Assembly (NCBI GenBank): GCA_023458875.1
Contig: JAEWXO010000083.1
Location: forward strand, 1 to 64,000
Origin: Bacillota bacterium
GTDB lineage: Bacteria > Bacillota > Clostridia > Oscillospirales > Ruminococcaceae
Length of the DNA: 64,000 nt
Direction: 5' to 3'
Both the position numbers and the translations under genes were made by a program. This document shows positions 1 through 9,092 of the stretch, piece by piece (position 1 is the stretch's first letter; the number at the start of each line of letters is the position of its first letter). The notes beneath the pieces are model-generated. The model searched no databases. It worked only from the letters and a program-made list of their open reading frames with translations, and was not told the origin of the DNA.

Positions 1-127
1 ATAGATTGAGATTGACATCTCCGGAAGGGGGTGTCATTCTGCTTTATGAGGCCCTTGACAAAATACAGTGCCTACCGATGACAAAATACGTTCACTTTTG
101 GACGACAGAATAGGTGGTCTCTAACAG
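1..127 (+). other. Window-edge open frame, unidentified
   Basis: A reading frame open at the window edge runs from base 3 to a TAG at 111-113 (36 codons visible) and ends just before the convergent SseB-family gene. It could be the C-terminal tail of a gene that starts outside the window. The visible residues (for example GGVILLYEALDK) match no family I recognise. It may equally be non-coding. Confidence 0.15.
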
Positions 128-1096
128 CTATGATTTCACCTTTGCACATTCATTTATTATTTTTCTGTTTTCTTTATCGATACGGAGCGGAACACCTGAG
201 AAATTAATAAGCACACCATCACATTTATCAGACATTTTCATAAGATCATTATATCCTACCACAGCTGCATTCCATTCAGCCTTTGAATACATTTTGACAA
301 ATTCATCCCAGTCGGTAAATGCCGGAACCCATCTTGTATTATCCTTTTCATTTGTAATATACGCCATCTGCATTTTTTCCGAAGGAGCGATCTTTGCTGT
401 TTCTCCGTTTCCGAGTATTCTTCCTTCAAGCTTTACAGGAACAAGTAACCGTGCTGAAGGAATACATTCAATCATATTGTTCTCAAGCTTTTTTAAAAAC
501 TCCTGTTTTCCATAATAAAAAGAAGTACTGTAAAAATTCTGGAAAAAACTTATCATAGCAAGGTTAAGCTCCGGATTAATTAACGGACGTTCATCTTCCG
601 GGGTATCTTCCGGCACAGCCTCGCTGAGGAGATCTTTTCTGTAAACAATAACATTGTAGTATCCGTTATCAACAAGTAGTCTTTCGATTCCTAGCCTGTA
701 AAACTGATAAAATTCCGATATGAATTCTTCTTTTTCTATCTTTTTTATTCTCAGCGTTATCATCTGCTTCATATAATGCTCTACAGCTTGCTGCGCATAT
801 TCTTCGGTTGAAAATATCCATGCGCTTCCTTTTTCATCGACATGAGGATAATTAGTGACAAGGCTGTACGCAACATATAACTTATCAGCCAAAGCTATTT
901 TTGCAAGTATAGCTTTAAATACTGAAACCAGCATCTCATCGTCATTTTCATCTTTTATACCGTTTTTAATTTTCATATTTATTGAAAAATATATGTAGAT
1001 AATCTCCTGAAGATCAAGTCCAATAAGATTGTCAGGCTTCAGGTTATATGATCTCAGATATAGCTCCTGAAGTTCACTTTTTCTTTGATCTGTCAT
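128..1096 (-). CDS. SseB-family protein
   Basis: 322-residue protein. The C-terminal half (about residues 170-315) has the layout of the SseB N-terminal-like domain: ARLLVPV, then a conserved WVPAFTDWDEFVKM block, then GVLINFSGVPLRI near the end. The family is widespread in Firmicutes and Actinobacteria and has no established enzymatic role. The N-terminal 160 residues look helical and are not recognised. No signal peptide or membrane segment is visible, so it is probably cytoplasmic. The start is supported by an AGGAGA site 7 bases upstream. It is separated from the capsule locus by a strong terminator and is probably an independent gene. Confidence 0.7.
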   Translation of the reverse strand: MTDQRKSELQELYLRSYNLKPDNLIGLDLQEIIYIYFSINMKIKNGIKDENDDEMLVSVFKAILAKIALADKLYVAYSLVTNYPHVDEKGSAWIFSTEEYAQQAVEHYMKQMITLRIKKIEKEEFISEFYQFYRLGIERLLVDNGYYNVIVYRKDLLSEAVPEDTPEDERPLINPELNLAMISFFQNFYSTSFYYGKQEFLKKLENNMIECIPSARLLVPVKLEGRILGNGETAKIAPSEKMQMAYITNEKDNTRWVPAFTDWDEFVKMYSKAEWNAAVVGYNDLMKMSDKCDGVLINFSGVPLRIDKENRKIINECAKVKS

Positions 1097-1246
1097 CTTA
1101 TTTCTCCTTTTTGTCGTTATTTTTTATAATACATACTGATATTTTATTTATATAATCTGTTTTGTTAATTATATTTTATTTATCAGTAAAAAAACCTATA
1201 TTTTTATTATACCTTAGAATTTACTACATTGCAACTGTTATGAATG

Positions 1247-1285
1247 AAAAAAACTGTCATAAAACATTGTCTATGGCAGTTTTTT
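1247..1285 (-). terminator. Rho-independent terminator at the end of the capsule locus
   Basis: A stem of about 13 pairs with one mismatch (AAAAAACTG-CATA against TATG-CAGTTTTTT) encloses a 10-base loop. It has T-runs on both strands and so could work in both directions. It lies 57 bases after the stop of the acyltransferase gene, the last gene of the minus-strand polysaccharide operon. Confidence 0.8.
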
Positions 1286-1342
1286 GAGTAAATTCAAGTA
1301 GGGTTATATCTATTTTTAATTTCAAAATAGATATTAAATTGC

Positions 1343-3121
1343 TTAATTTCCATTATGTAAAAGTACCGAGAAATCAATGCTTTCTGAATAAAATTTAGCA
1401 CCTGACTGTGTTAAATGTCTGCAATCCTGACTAATAAACTTACCATCTGGAGTAAATACTCTTACATTTTTATCATCTTGCTTAACAAATTCAATTAAAT
1501 CAATATAATGATCTTTATATTTTTGTTTCATTTCAATGTTACTATTTAAAAGTTCCTCATCTAAAGATACTGTCAAATTAAAATAATTATCTCTTTTTCT
1601 ATTGTTATATATTATACCATTGGATTTACCGAAATTTTTGTTTCCAACGATAAACAGTTTATCGTATGATACAATATCCAATATATTTTGTGGAACACCA
1701 TTATAATCAGGTCCTAAAGCATAAAATACCATATCCGCTTGTTCAATTCTATTGATACGTTCCTCAATATATTCTTCGGAATATGGGAAAATATATGATA
1801 CTTGCGTATCATTATACATACTTGATTCAGATAAAATATTTGCCCAATCTCTTCCAAAACTATTTCCGATTACAACTATTTTGATTTTTTCATTGTTTTC
1901 AAAATCCTTATCCCATTTATATGGAATATCACAATATTCAGCATGCATTCCTTTATGTATGTTTGAGGTAGAAATATTAAGTTCAGGTACATCTCTTGTT
2001 ACGCCGGCATTAATATATATATATCCAGAAACACCGCCTAAGCCTATAAGTACACATATACATGATAATACGGTTATTACTTCACCTTTTTTATTTTTAA
2101 CTATATTATCAAAAGGTTTCTCTAATAAAAAATATGACAGTGCTGATATAATTCCCACAATCACTATAAAAACGCAGAAGCTTAAAAATGTAAGTTCAGG
2201 CAAAAAGGCATAATACATAAATGCAACTATCACTTGATGCCATAAATAAATACTAAAACTACATTTTCCGATAGCTCCCAGACCTTTACCTAAAATATTA
2301 ACCTTTTCATCTGTAGATTTAAATATATATAACATAACCCCAGTACACAATACAACAATTGAAAGTTTAATTGATGAGGGAATAAATGTTATTTTAACAT
2401 AAATTAATGCCAAAACAAGAACAGAACATATAATCTCTACTAAAACCATTAACTTAGAATATTTGTTATTATCTTTTTTATAATTTAAAAGTCCTACTAC
2501 GGCACCAGAAGAAATTTCAAATATCCTGTATGGTAAATAATAGAACTTTTGTGCATCTGATGCAATGGGCAATAAAAATAAAATAAATGATGCAATTGTG
2601 ATAAAAATCATAAATCCTTTTAATGCTTTTTTACTATTATTAGATATTTTACTGACAATCAGAATCAACAAAGGAATGACAACATAGGCCTGCATTAGAA
2701 TTCCCAAATACCAAGTATGCATTAATGGTTTATATGTATTCACGATATCCCAATAATTTTTAGTTGTTATACAGGCTAAAATATTATTGGCAAATACTCC
2801 AGAAGCAATAACTGATTGACTCAAATTTTCATAATCATCTGGAAGCATTAAGAAGTACCCTATTCCTACTGAAACAATACTTACGATTATTAATATTGGC
2901 CATAAACGTACTAATCTTTTATAAATGTATTTAAAATATGAAAAAGTCTTATTATCAAGTGATTTATCTATTCCACGCATCATCATATAACCAGCAATTA
3001 CAAGGAAAACATCGACTCCCAGATATCCAAACGGCAGGATTCCAATATGGTACATTACAACGGCTAGAATAGATATTCCCTTAAGAATATCTATTCTTAC
3101 ACTACGTTCCTTTTTAATCAT
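1343..3121 (-). CDS. Acyltransferase-3 / SGNH O-acetyltransferase (OafA type)
   Basis: 592-residue membrane protein. The N-terminal part (about residues 5-370) is an acyltransferase-3 domain with roughly ten membrane segments and the early RIDILKGISILAVVMYH block carrying the family histidine. The C-terminal part (about 400-592) resembles a periplasmic SGNH hydrolase domain: GNSFGRDW supplies the nucleophile serine block, and a late RHLTQSGAKF supplies the catalytic histidine region. Proteins of this fused type move acetyl groups across the membrane and O-acetylate surface glycans or peptidoglycan. As the last gene of module A it probably O-acetylates the capsule. The start follows GAGGGG at suitable spacing. 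The exact acceptor cannot be told from sequence. Confidence 0.85.
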   Translation of the reverse strand: MIKKERSVRIDILKGISILAVVMYHIGILPFGYLGVDVFLVIAGYMMMRGIDKSLDNKTFSYFKYIYKRLVRLWPILIIVSIVSVGIGYFLMLPDDYENLSQSVIASGVFANNILACITTKNYWDIVNTYKPLMHTWYLGILMQAYVVIPLLILIVSKISNNSKKALKGFMIFITIASFILFLLPIASDAQKFYYLPYRIFEISSGAVVGLLNYKKDNNKYSKLMVLVEIICSVLVLALIYVKITFIPSSIKLSIVVLCTGVMLYIFKSTDEKVNILGKGLGAIGKCSFSIYLWHQVIVAFMYYAFLPELTFLSFCVFIVIVGIISALSYFLLEKPFDNIVKNKKGEVITVLSCICVLIGLGGVSGYIYINAGVTRDVPELNISTSNIHKGMHAEYCDIPYKWDKDFENNEKIKIVVIGNSFGRDWANILSESSMYNDTQVSYIFPYSEEYIEERINRIEQADMVFYALGPDYNGVPQNILDIVSYDKLFIVGNKNFGKSNGIIYNNRKRDNYFNLTVSLDEELLNSNIEMKQKYKDHYIDLIEFVKQDDKNVRVFTPDGKFISQDCRHLTQSGAKFYSESIDFSVLLHNGN

Positions 3122-3143
3122 CGTGACACCCCTCTATTAAAAA

Positions 3144-4328
3144 TCAATATTTTCTCCATACCATTTTATCAACGACCCCTGTATATGACTGTATTATCTT
3201 AACAACCTTGGATGAAACATTTTCTTCTGTATAATCAGGAACAGGAATACCGTAGTCACCGTTAATATTCATTGTGACTGCTGTTTCAACAGCCTGGAGA
3301 AGTGAATGCTCATCTATACCTGCAAGGATAAAGCAAGCCTTATCAAGTGCTTCAGGGCGTTCTGTAGATGTACGGATACATACTGCAGGGAATGGATGAC
3401 CTACAGATGTAAAGAAGCTTGATTCTTCAGGAAGAGTACCGCTGTCAGAAACAACTGCAAAAGCATTCATCTGAAGGCAGTTATAATCATGGAAGCCTAA
3501 TGGTTCGTTCTGAATAACCCTTCTGTCAAGTTTAAATCCACTTGTTTCAAGACGTTTTTTAGAACGAGGATGACATGAGTATAATATAGGCAGATCATAT
3601 TTTTCAGCCATTTTGTTTATAGCATTAAAAAGTGAAAGGAAATTTTTTTCTGTATCAATATTTTCTTCACGATGAGCAGACAAAAGAATATACTTTCCTT
3701 TTTCGAGTCCGAGCCTGCTATGAATATCAGAGCTTTCTATTTCGTTAAGATTCTGGTGAAGCACCTCTGCCATAGGAGAACCTGTAACATATGTACGTTC
3801 CTTAGGAAGTCCGCAATCAGCAAGATAACGGCGTGCATGTTCTGAATATGCCATATTAACGTCCGATATAATATCAACAATTCTGCGGTTTGTTTCTTCC
3901 GGCAGACATTCATCCTTGCAACGGTTTCCGGCTTCCATATGGAAAATCGGAATATGAAGACGTTTTGCTGCTATAGCTGAAAGACATGAATTTGTATCTC
4001 CGAGAATAAGCATAGCATCAGGTCTTATCTGATCCATAAGCTTATATGAACAGTTAATTATATTTCCCACAGTTGCACCAAGGTCTTCCCCTACTGCATC
4101 CATATATACATCAGGATTTTTGAGTTTAAGATCATGAAAAAATACACCGTTAAGGTTATAATCATAATTCTGTCCGGTATGTGCAAGAATACAGTCAAAG
4201 TATTCCCTGCATTTGTTTATTACAGCAGCAAGACGAATAATTTCAGGTCTTGTTCCGACAATTATTAAAAGCTTAAGTTTTCCGTTATCAGCAAATTTTA
4301 TATCTGAATAATCTTTTCTTATATTCAT
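3144..4328 (-). CDS. capG: UDP-N-acetylglucosamine 2-epimerase family, CapG type
   Basis: 394 residues, the normal length of the non-hydrolysing UDP-GlcNAc 2-epimerase family. Visible motifs are GTRPEIIRLA, HTGQNYD, GDTNSCLSA, HMEAGNRC and SDSGTLPEES. In the CapE-CapF-CapG pathway this enzyme inverts C2 of UDP-N-acetyl-L-pneumosamine-type intermediates to give UDP-N-acetyl-L-fucosamine. It directly follows capF, with stop and start sharing a base (TAATG), and GAGGTGG lies upstream of the ATG. The capE-capF-capG order is what separates this from a plain WecB, which would make UDP-ManNAc. The function is inferred from family and context. Confidence 0.88.
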   Translation of the reverse strand: MNIRKDYSDIKFADNGKLKLLIIVGTRPEIIRLAAVINKCREYFDCILAHTGQNYDYNLNGVFFHDLKLKNPDVYMDAVGEDLGATVGNIINCSYKLMDQIRPDAMLILGDTNSCLSAIAAKRLHIPIFHMEAGNRCKDECLPEETNRRIVDIISDVNMAYSEHARRYLADCGLPKERTYVTGSPMAEVLHQNLNEIESSDIHSRLGLEKGKYILLSAHREENIDTEKNFLSLFNAINKMAEKYDLPILYSCHPRSKKRLETSGFKLDRRVIQNEPLGFHDYNCLQMNAFAVVSDSGTLPEESSFFTSVGHPFPAVCIRTSTERPEALDKACFILAGIDEHSLLQAVETAVTMNINGDYGIPVPDYTEENVSSKVVKIIQSYTGVVDKMVWRKY

Positions 4329-5494
4329 TATTCTACCACCTCAAAGAATGTATCAGGCTTATCAGGATTAAAGCATTCATTTGCCCACATAAATGTTACA
4401 AGATCCTCTGTATCTGAAAGGTTAATAATATTATGTGTGTATCCCGTTATCATTTCAACAACTTGAATTTTTTCACCGCTTACATTGAAATTTACAACCG
4501 GATAATCATTTCCGTTCTCATCTTTTCCTATTTTACGAAGCTGAATAAGACCTGTTCCCTTAACAACAACAAATTTTTCGTTTTTTGAATGATGCCAGTG
4601 GTTACCTTTAGTAATACCGGGTTTAGAAATATTAACACTGAATTGTCCCCTGTCAGCTGTTCTGATTATTTCAGTAAAAGAACCCCTGTCATCACAGTTC
4701 ATCTTCAGATCATAAATAAATTTTTCTGCAGGCAAATACGAAAGATATGTACTGTAAAGCTTTGAAACAAGCGAATCAGTAAAATCAGGAACCTGAAGTG
4801 ACTCACGTATCTGAGGGAAGCTTCTGATTGTATCAGCTATAAATCCCAGAGTCGTATGATGATTTACAGGGACCACACAGTAATCTCCGTCTTTATTTTC
4901 ATTTTCGGATAATGCCCTTAGCATTTCATCAATAAGATCATCTATATATACAAGATTCATTTTTACAGAAGGGTCATTTACCTGTATAGGCAAATCATTT
5001 GCAATATTGTTACAAAATGTCGCAATTGCAGAATTATAATTCGGCCTGCACCACTTTCCGAAAAGATTAGGAAAACGATAAACAAGAACCTTGGCTCCTG
5101 TTTCCTTAGAATAATCAAAAAGCAGATCTTCTCCGGCTTTTTTTGAATATCCATAAGGATTATCAAGCAGTGCCTGTGTTGATGATGATATCATAACCGG
5201 ACATGTATTTTTATTGCTTTTTAATGTATCAAGAAGCAGAGATGCAAATCCAAAATTCCCTGTCATAAATTCATCCTGATTTTGTGGCCTGTTCACACCT
5301 GCAAGATTAAATACGAAATCAGCCTTCCGGCAGAATTCTTTAAGTTCATCAACAGATGAATCAACATCATAAAGGAAAAGCTCATTAATTTTAAGCTCAG
5401 GATGAGTTTTGTCTTTTCCATCCTTTATATTCTGCAAAGCACATATCAGATTTTTGCCGACAAATCCCTTTGCTCCTGTAATCAGTATGTTCAT
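4328..5494 (-). CDS. capF: CapF bifunctional reductase/cupin (UDP-L-FucNAc synthesis)
   Basis: 388 residues with two domains, as expected for CapF/FnlB. The N-terminal short-chain dehydrogenase domain (about 1-245) has TGAKGFVGKNL for nucleotide binding, the CapF-like NLAGVNRPQNQDEF segment, and YGYSKK as the Tyr-Lys pair. The C-terminal cupin (about 270-388) has the metal-binding HWHHSKNEKF block. In the pathway the cupin epimerises at C3 and the N-terminal domain reduces the 4-keto sugar with NADPH. It overlaps both neighbours by one base (TAATG junctions), so the three cap genes are tightly coupled in translation. Confidence 0.92.
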   Translation of the reverse strand: MNILITGAKGFVGKNLICALQNIKDGKDKTHPELKINELFLYDVDSSVDELKEFCRKADFVFNLAGVNRPQNQDEFMTGNFGFASLLLDTLKSNKNTCPVMISSSTQALLDNPYGYSKKAGEDLLFDYSKETGAKVLVYRFPNLFGKWCRPNYNSAIATFCNNIANDLPIQVNDPSVKMNLVYIDDLIDEMLRALSENENKDGDYCVVPVNHHTTLGFIADTIRSFPQIRESLQVPDFTDSLVSKLYSTYLSYLPAEKFIYDLKMNCDDRGSFTEIIRTADRGQFSVNISKPGITKGNHWHHSKNEKFVVVKGTGLIQLRKIGKDENGNDYPVVNFNVSGEKIQVVEMITGYTHNIINLSDTEDLVTFMWANECFNPDKPDTFFEVVE

Positions 5495-6540
5495 TATTTA
5501 TTCCTCCAGGCCTCTATTTCATCACGTATATACTGAAGTGTAAGAAGCTTGTCCTTTACCTGTTCTACATTAAGAAGCTCAGTATTATTTGAGTTGAACT
5601 CTGTTAGTGGATTACGTTCTGTATCTCCATCTTTAAAGAATTTATCATAGTTAAGGTCACGCTTATCACAAGGTACACGATAGAAGTCACCCATATCTGA
5701 AGCATGTGCACATTCTTCATTTGTAAGCAATGTTTCATACATTTTTTCTCCATGCCTGATACCAATGATCTTTATTTCATCCTGTGATTCAAACAATTCC
5801 TTTACAGCCTGTGCAAGAACACCGATTGTACATGCAGGTGCTTTCTGAACAAGTATATCACCGCTTGTTCCGTTTTCAAATGCAAACAGAACAAGGTCAA
5901 CAGCCTCGTCAAGTGACATAATAAAACGTGTCATTGAAGGCTCGGTAATTGTAATCGGTTTTCCTGCCTTTATCTGTTCTATCCAGAGAGGAATAACAGA
6001 ACCACGGCTGCACATTACATTTCCATAACGGGTACAGCAGATTTTTGTTTTATCCGGTGATACTGTTCTTGATTTTGCAACAATAACCTTTTCCATCATT
6101 GCTTTTGATGTTCCCATAGCATTTACAGGATATGCAGCTTTATCTGTAGAAAGACAGATAACTGAACGTACTCCTGCATCAATTGCAGCTGTTAAAACAT
6201 TGTCTGTACCAATAACATTTGTCTTGACTGCTTCCAGTGGGAAAAATTCACATGATGGAACCTGTTTTAATGCTGCTGCATGAAATATATAGTCTACACC
6301 ATGCATAGCATTTTTTACACTTGCAAGATCCCGTACATCACCTATAAAAAATTTAATTTTATCCGCAACTTCAGGCATTTTTGCCTGAAATTCATGACGC
6401 ATATCATCCTGTTTCTTTTCATCACGTGAAAAAACTCTGATTTCTGAAATATCTGTCTTAAGAAATCTGTTTAAAACAGCATTTCCAAAGCTTCCGGTTC
6501 CGCCGGTTATAAGTAATACACTATCCTTAAATACTGACAT
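5494..6540 (-). CDS. capE: UDP-GlcNAc 4,6-dehydratase / 5-epimerase, CapE
   Basis: About 348 residues. This is an extended short-chain dehydrogenase with GGTGSFG at the NAD(P) site and FSRDEKKQDDMRHEF after it, typical of inverting UDP-GlcNAc 4,6-dehydratases. The catalytic tyrosine of the usual YxxxK is replaced by methionine (NAMGTSKAMMEK), a hallmark of the CapE/FlaA1 group. It catalyses the first step from UDP-GlcNAc towards UDP-L-FucNAc. An upstream in-frame ATG at 6546 is less likely as the start, because AAGGAG lies only two bases before it but eight bases before the ATG at 6540. First gene of the capEFG trio. Confidence 0.92.
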   Translation of the reverse strand: MSVFKDSVLLITGGTGSFGNAVLNRFLKTDISEIRVFSRDEKKQDDMRHEFQAKMPEVADKIKFFIGDVRDLASVKNAMHGVDYIFHAAALKQVPSCEFFPLEAVKTNVIGTDNVLTAAIDAGVRSVICLSTDKAAYPVNAMGTSKAMMEKVIVAKSRTVSPDKTKICCTRYGNVMCSRGSVIPLWIEQIKAGKPITITEPSMTRFIMSLDEAVDLVLFAFENGTSGDILVQKAPACTIGVLAQAVKELFESQDEIKIIGIRHGEKMYETLLTNEECAHASDMGDFYRVPCDKRDLNYDKFFKDGDTERNPLTEFNSNNTELLNVEQVKDKLLTLQYIRDEIEAWRNK

Positions 6541-6675
6541 ATCCATATCTCCTTTAAAGCTTAATTATAAGGCAACTGTGCGCAGCTGCACAATACCATA
6601 TTAAAGCAAATATCTTTGTCGTCAAGATATTTTACTTTTAATTATTCCTCCAACTTGCATTTCGTTTTTAGGGTA

Positions 6676-7854
6676 TTAATTTTTTTTACCAATTATAATA
6701 TCACGATATTTATCTGATCTGTATAAATCTATATCTTCCTCGTTGAAAATGGTAACAAAAGGGTATTCCGTTACTTTTTCTACGAAATAATTTCCCTGAA
6801 CCAAAAATGACGCTATATCTTTAATAAATAGTACAGAGCAAACGACGGCCACAAAAAAAGTGATTGCGACTTTGATAGATTTAGAATCCAGTTTTTTTAT
6901 TAAACATGGGAAAAGTATTACTTCCAATATTGAAAAGTATTCTGTCAGTCTGCTCAAAAGTGAAAAACCTGATACTCCAAAATATAGTATCATTCCAATA
7001 GCATAAACAGACAATAAAAATTTTTCCTTATCATTAATTTTAGTTTTACACAATTTATAAAGGATAATTGCGATAATCAAATAAGTAGCCCTCAAGCCAA
7101 TAGCAAATATATTATTTGATGCTTCACCAAGGTTATCATCCATACCTAAAATGGAGAATACTTTAAATATTATTATAGAAGGAATATTTAACAATGAACA
7201 TATTGATACAATGACTGCAATTATCAATAATAAATCTATATTGGCGCATATCTTCTTTGAGTATCTGTAAATCACAAAGATCCCCAATGTAATAAGTGCG
7301 CTCTTATGGAAGAGACAAGCAAACAGTAATATTCCAAAACAATATTTCATACGTTTTTTTCTGCTGATATCGTCTTTTTCAATAATTATATAAATAACAA
7401 GAAAAAAGAGTGCCATAGCTATTCCCTGCCTGAGTGCAGAATTTACATAAATCTGATAATATACAGTAAAAAACATAAACAGAGACATAAAAGTATTATC
7501 TGAAAGTTTGTATATTGCAATAAAACATAACAGCAAAGTAAAAAAAGATATAACAGCAATAAAAACCTCAAATTCTAATCCTAAAGATTTAAAAAGACAT
7601 ATTAGAGCTTTATATCCAATATCAAGATGAGGATCATAAATTGTAAATGCATAATAAATATTTTTAGGACAATATATATAATGATATTGATATGCAAAAT
7701 AATCAGATCCTGAACCATATCTTACCATACTTAATATAAACATCATAAAAGCCGTTAAATTGGAAACTCTTTTTCGGGTTTTCCTCTTTGATTTCATAAC
7801 TGTAAAATAAAGCAGCATACAAATCAATACAATCAATATTATTACATAAATCAT
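6676..7854 (-). CDS. EpsG-family polysaccharide polymerase
   Basis: 392 residues with about ten hydrophobic segments. The N-terminal RYGSGSDYFAYQYHY segment and the later SALRQGIAMALFF match the EpsG family of membrane proteins, which are thought to polymerise exopolysaccharide repeat units in Gram-positive bacteria. It sits between the cap sugar genes and two glycosyltransferases, where a Wzy-type polymerase is expected. An AGGA site lies upstream of the ATG. A second, unrelated polymerase candidate is at 31.3-32.7 kb. Family assignment is fairly sure; activity is inferred. Confidence 0.8.
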   Translation of the reverse strand: MIYVIILIVLICMLLYFTVMKSKRKTRKRVSNLTAFMMFILSMVRYGSGSDYFAYQYHYIYCPKNIYYAFTIYDPHLDIGYKALICLFKSLGLEFEVFIAVISFFTLLLCFIAIYKLSDNTFMSLFMFFTVYYQIYVNSALRQGIAMALFFLVIYIIIEKDDISRKKRMKYCFGILLFACLFHKSALITLGIFVIYRYSKKICANIDLLLIIAVIVSICSLLNIPSIIIFKVFSILGMDDNLGEASNNIFAIGLRATYLIIAIILYKLCKTKINDKEKFLLSVYAIGMILYFGVSGFSLLSRLTEYFSILEVILFPCLIKKLDSKSIKVAITFFVAVVCSVLFIKDIASFLVQGNYFVEKVTEYPFVTIFNEEDIDLYRSDKYRDIIIGKKN

Positions 7855-7890
7855 AATACCATTCCTAAACCATTATAAGGTGATTTTATT

Positions 7891-9075
7891 TTAATTATTT
7901 TCTTTGAGTTCCTTGTATTTTTCTATATATTCATTAAATTTTTTTGTTTTATCAAACTTATCTGCTATATTCTCTTTATCATAACATTTATATGAGGTCA
8001 TTTTAAGAAATGATTTTATATCACCCTGATCTATAATATTCTCATTAGGAACTGATTCAATACTTCCTCCTGTATTATATGTGATTACTGGTGTTCCGCA
8101 GGCCTGAGCTTCAAGATTAACCGTAGGATAATTATCCTCATAAGTAAAATTAACAAATACATCAGCAGCTGTATATATCTCTGCCAGTTCTTTTGCATTA
8201 TTTGTTTTTGTAATGCCGATTATATTGGAAGAAAGGGTTTTCATTTGTGCTTCAGAGATTCCGACGAGGACTATTCTATACGAACTGTCAATAATATGAG
8301 ATAACTTAACGAAATCATCCAGTCCCTTTCTTGTATCCCATATACTTGCTACTCCCAAAATAATCTTCTTATCATTAAGGTCATATTTATCCCTGAATTT
8401 ACTTTCTGTAGGTTTAAACACATCAAGATCAATTCCGTTATTTATAACCTTAACAGAATATTGACCCAGGAATGACCTTCTTACAATTTGTGCAAGCCAT
8501 TCAGAAGGAGTTACTAGAGTCATATTCTTTACAGATGTAAACAATCGTTTCTTTTCAAGCCAGTTTTTACTTGATCTGTCAAAAAAATTGCTTGCCGGAT
8601 ATTCTTTTTTTAATTGACATTCTCCACATCCTGATTCCCATTTATCGCAACAAGCAGCAGAAAAATAAGCACAATGTCCTGTAAAAGCCCAACAGTCATG
8701 CAATGTCCAGATTACAGGCTTATCAGCCTCAGCCAGATATTTAAAAAGTATTTCAATATTAATATAATATCCATGAATATTGTGAAGATGAATAATGTCA
8801 GGATTATATTCTTTTATCCATTTAATAAATTTTTCAGTAGATTTTTTACTTTCAAACCCTGAATTATCAAATATTCTCGATTTAGCAACATGATAATAGA
8901 TATCGAAATCCGAGCCAATCTTTACAGCGTTTTTCTTGTATTTTTCAGGTACACCGTATCTACCATAAGCAATTTTGCATTCGTGTCCGTTTTGTTCGAG
9001 AATATCAGCAATATCTGTACATATCCGTCCCGTACTTCTGATACCACAAACAGAATTAATTTGCAATACTTTCAT
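7891..9075 (-). CDS. GT4 glycosyltransferase
   Basis: 394 residues with a GT-B fold. The N-terminal domain has VLQINSVCGIRSTGRI, HLHNIHGYY and the family-typical WTLHDCWAFTGHC stretch, followed by a cysteine-rich segment (CCDKWESGCGEC) that is common in this WcaC-like subgroup and could bind a metal. The C-terminal domain has NGIDLDVFKP and the donor-binding region ending in NLEAQACGTPVITY. It adds one sugar to the lipid-linked repeat unit on the cytoplasmic face. Donor and acceptor are unknown. It starts after GGGGGAT. Confidence 0.85.
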   Translation of the reverse strand: MKVLQINSVCGIRSTGRICTDIADILEQNGHECKIAYGRYGVPEKYKKNAVKIGSDFDIYYHVAKSRIFDNSGFESKKSTEKFIKWIKEYNPDIIHLHNIHGYYINIEILFKYLAEADKPVIWTLHDCWAFTGHCAYFSAACCDKWESGCGECQLKKEYPASNFFDRSSKNWLEKKRLFTSVKNMTLVTPSEWLAQIVRRSFLGQYSVKVINNGIDLDVFKPTESKFRDKYDLNDKKIILGVASIWDTRKGLDDFVKLSHIIDSSYRIVLVGISEAQMKTLSSNIIGITKTNNAKELAEIYTAADVFVNFTYEDNYPTVNLEAQACGTPVITYNTGGSIESVPNENIIDQGDIKSFLKMTSYKCYDKENIADKFDKTKKFNEYIEKYKELKENN

Positions 9076-9092
9076 TTATATCCCCCGGAAAA

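Noticed and set aside
41..100. Promoter starting with TTGACA at about 55
   Set aside because: No acceptable -10 box lies at 16-18 bases, and no plus-strand gene follows.
3144..4328. Plain WecB/MnaA making UDP-ManNAc
   Set aside because: The family signature alone cannot exclude it, but capE and capF immediately upstream with one-base overlaps point to the UDP-L-FucNAc pathway.
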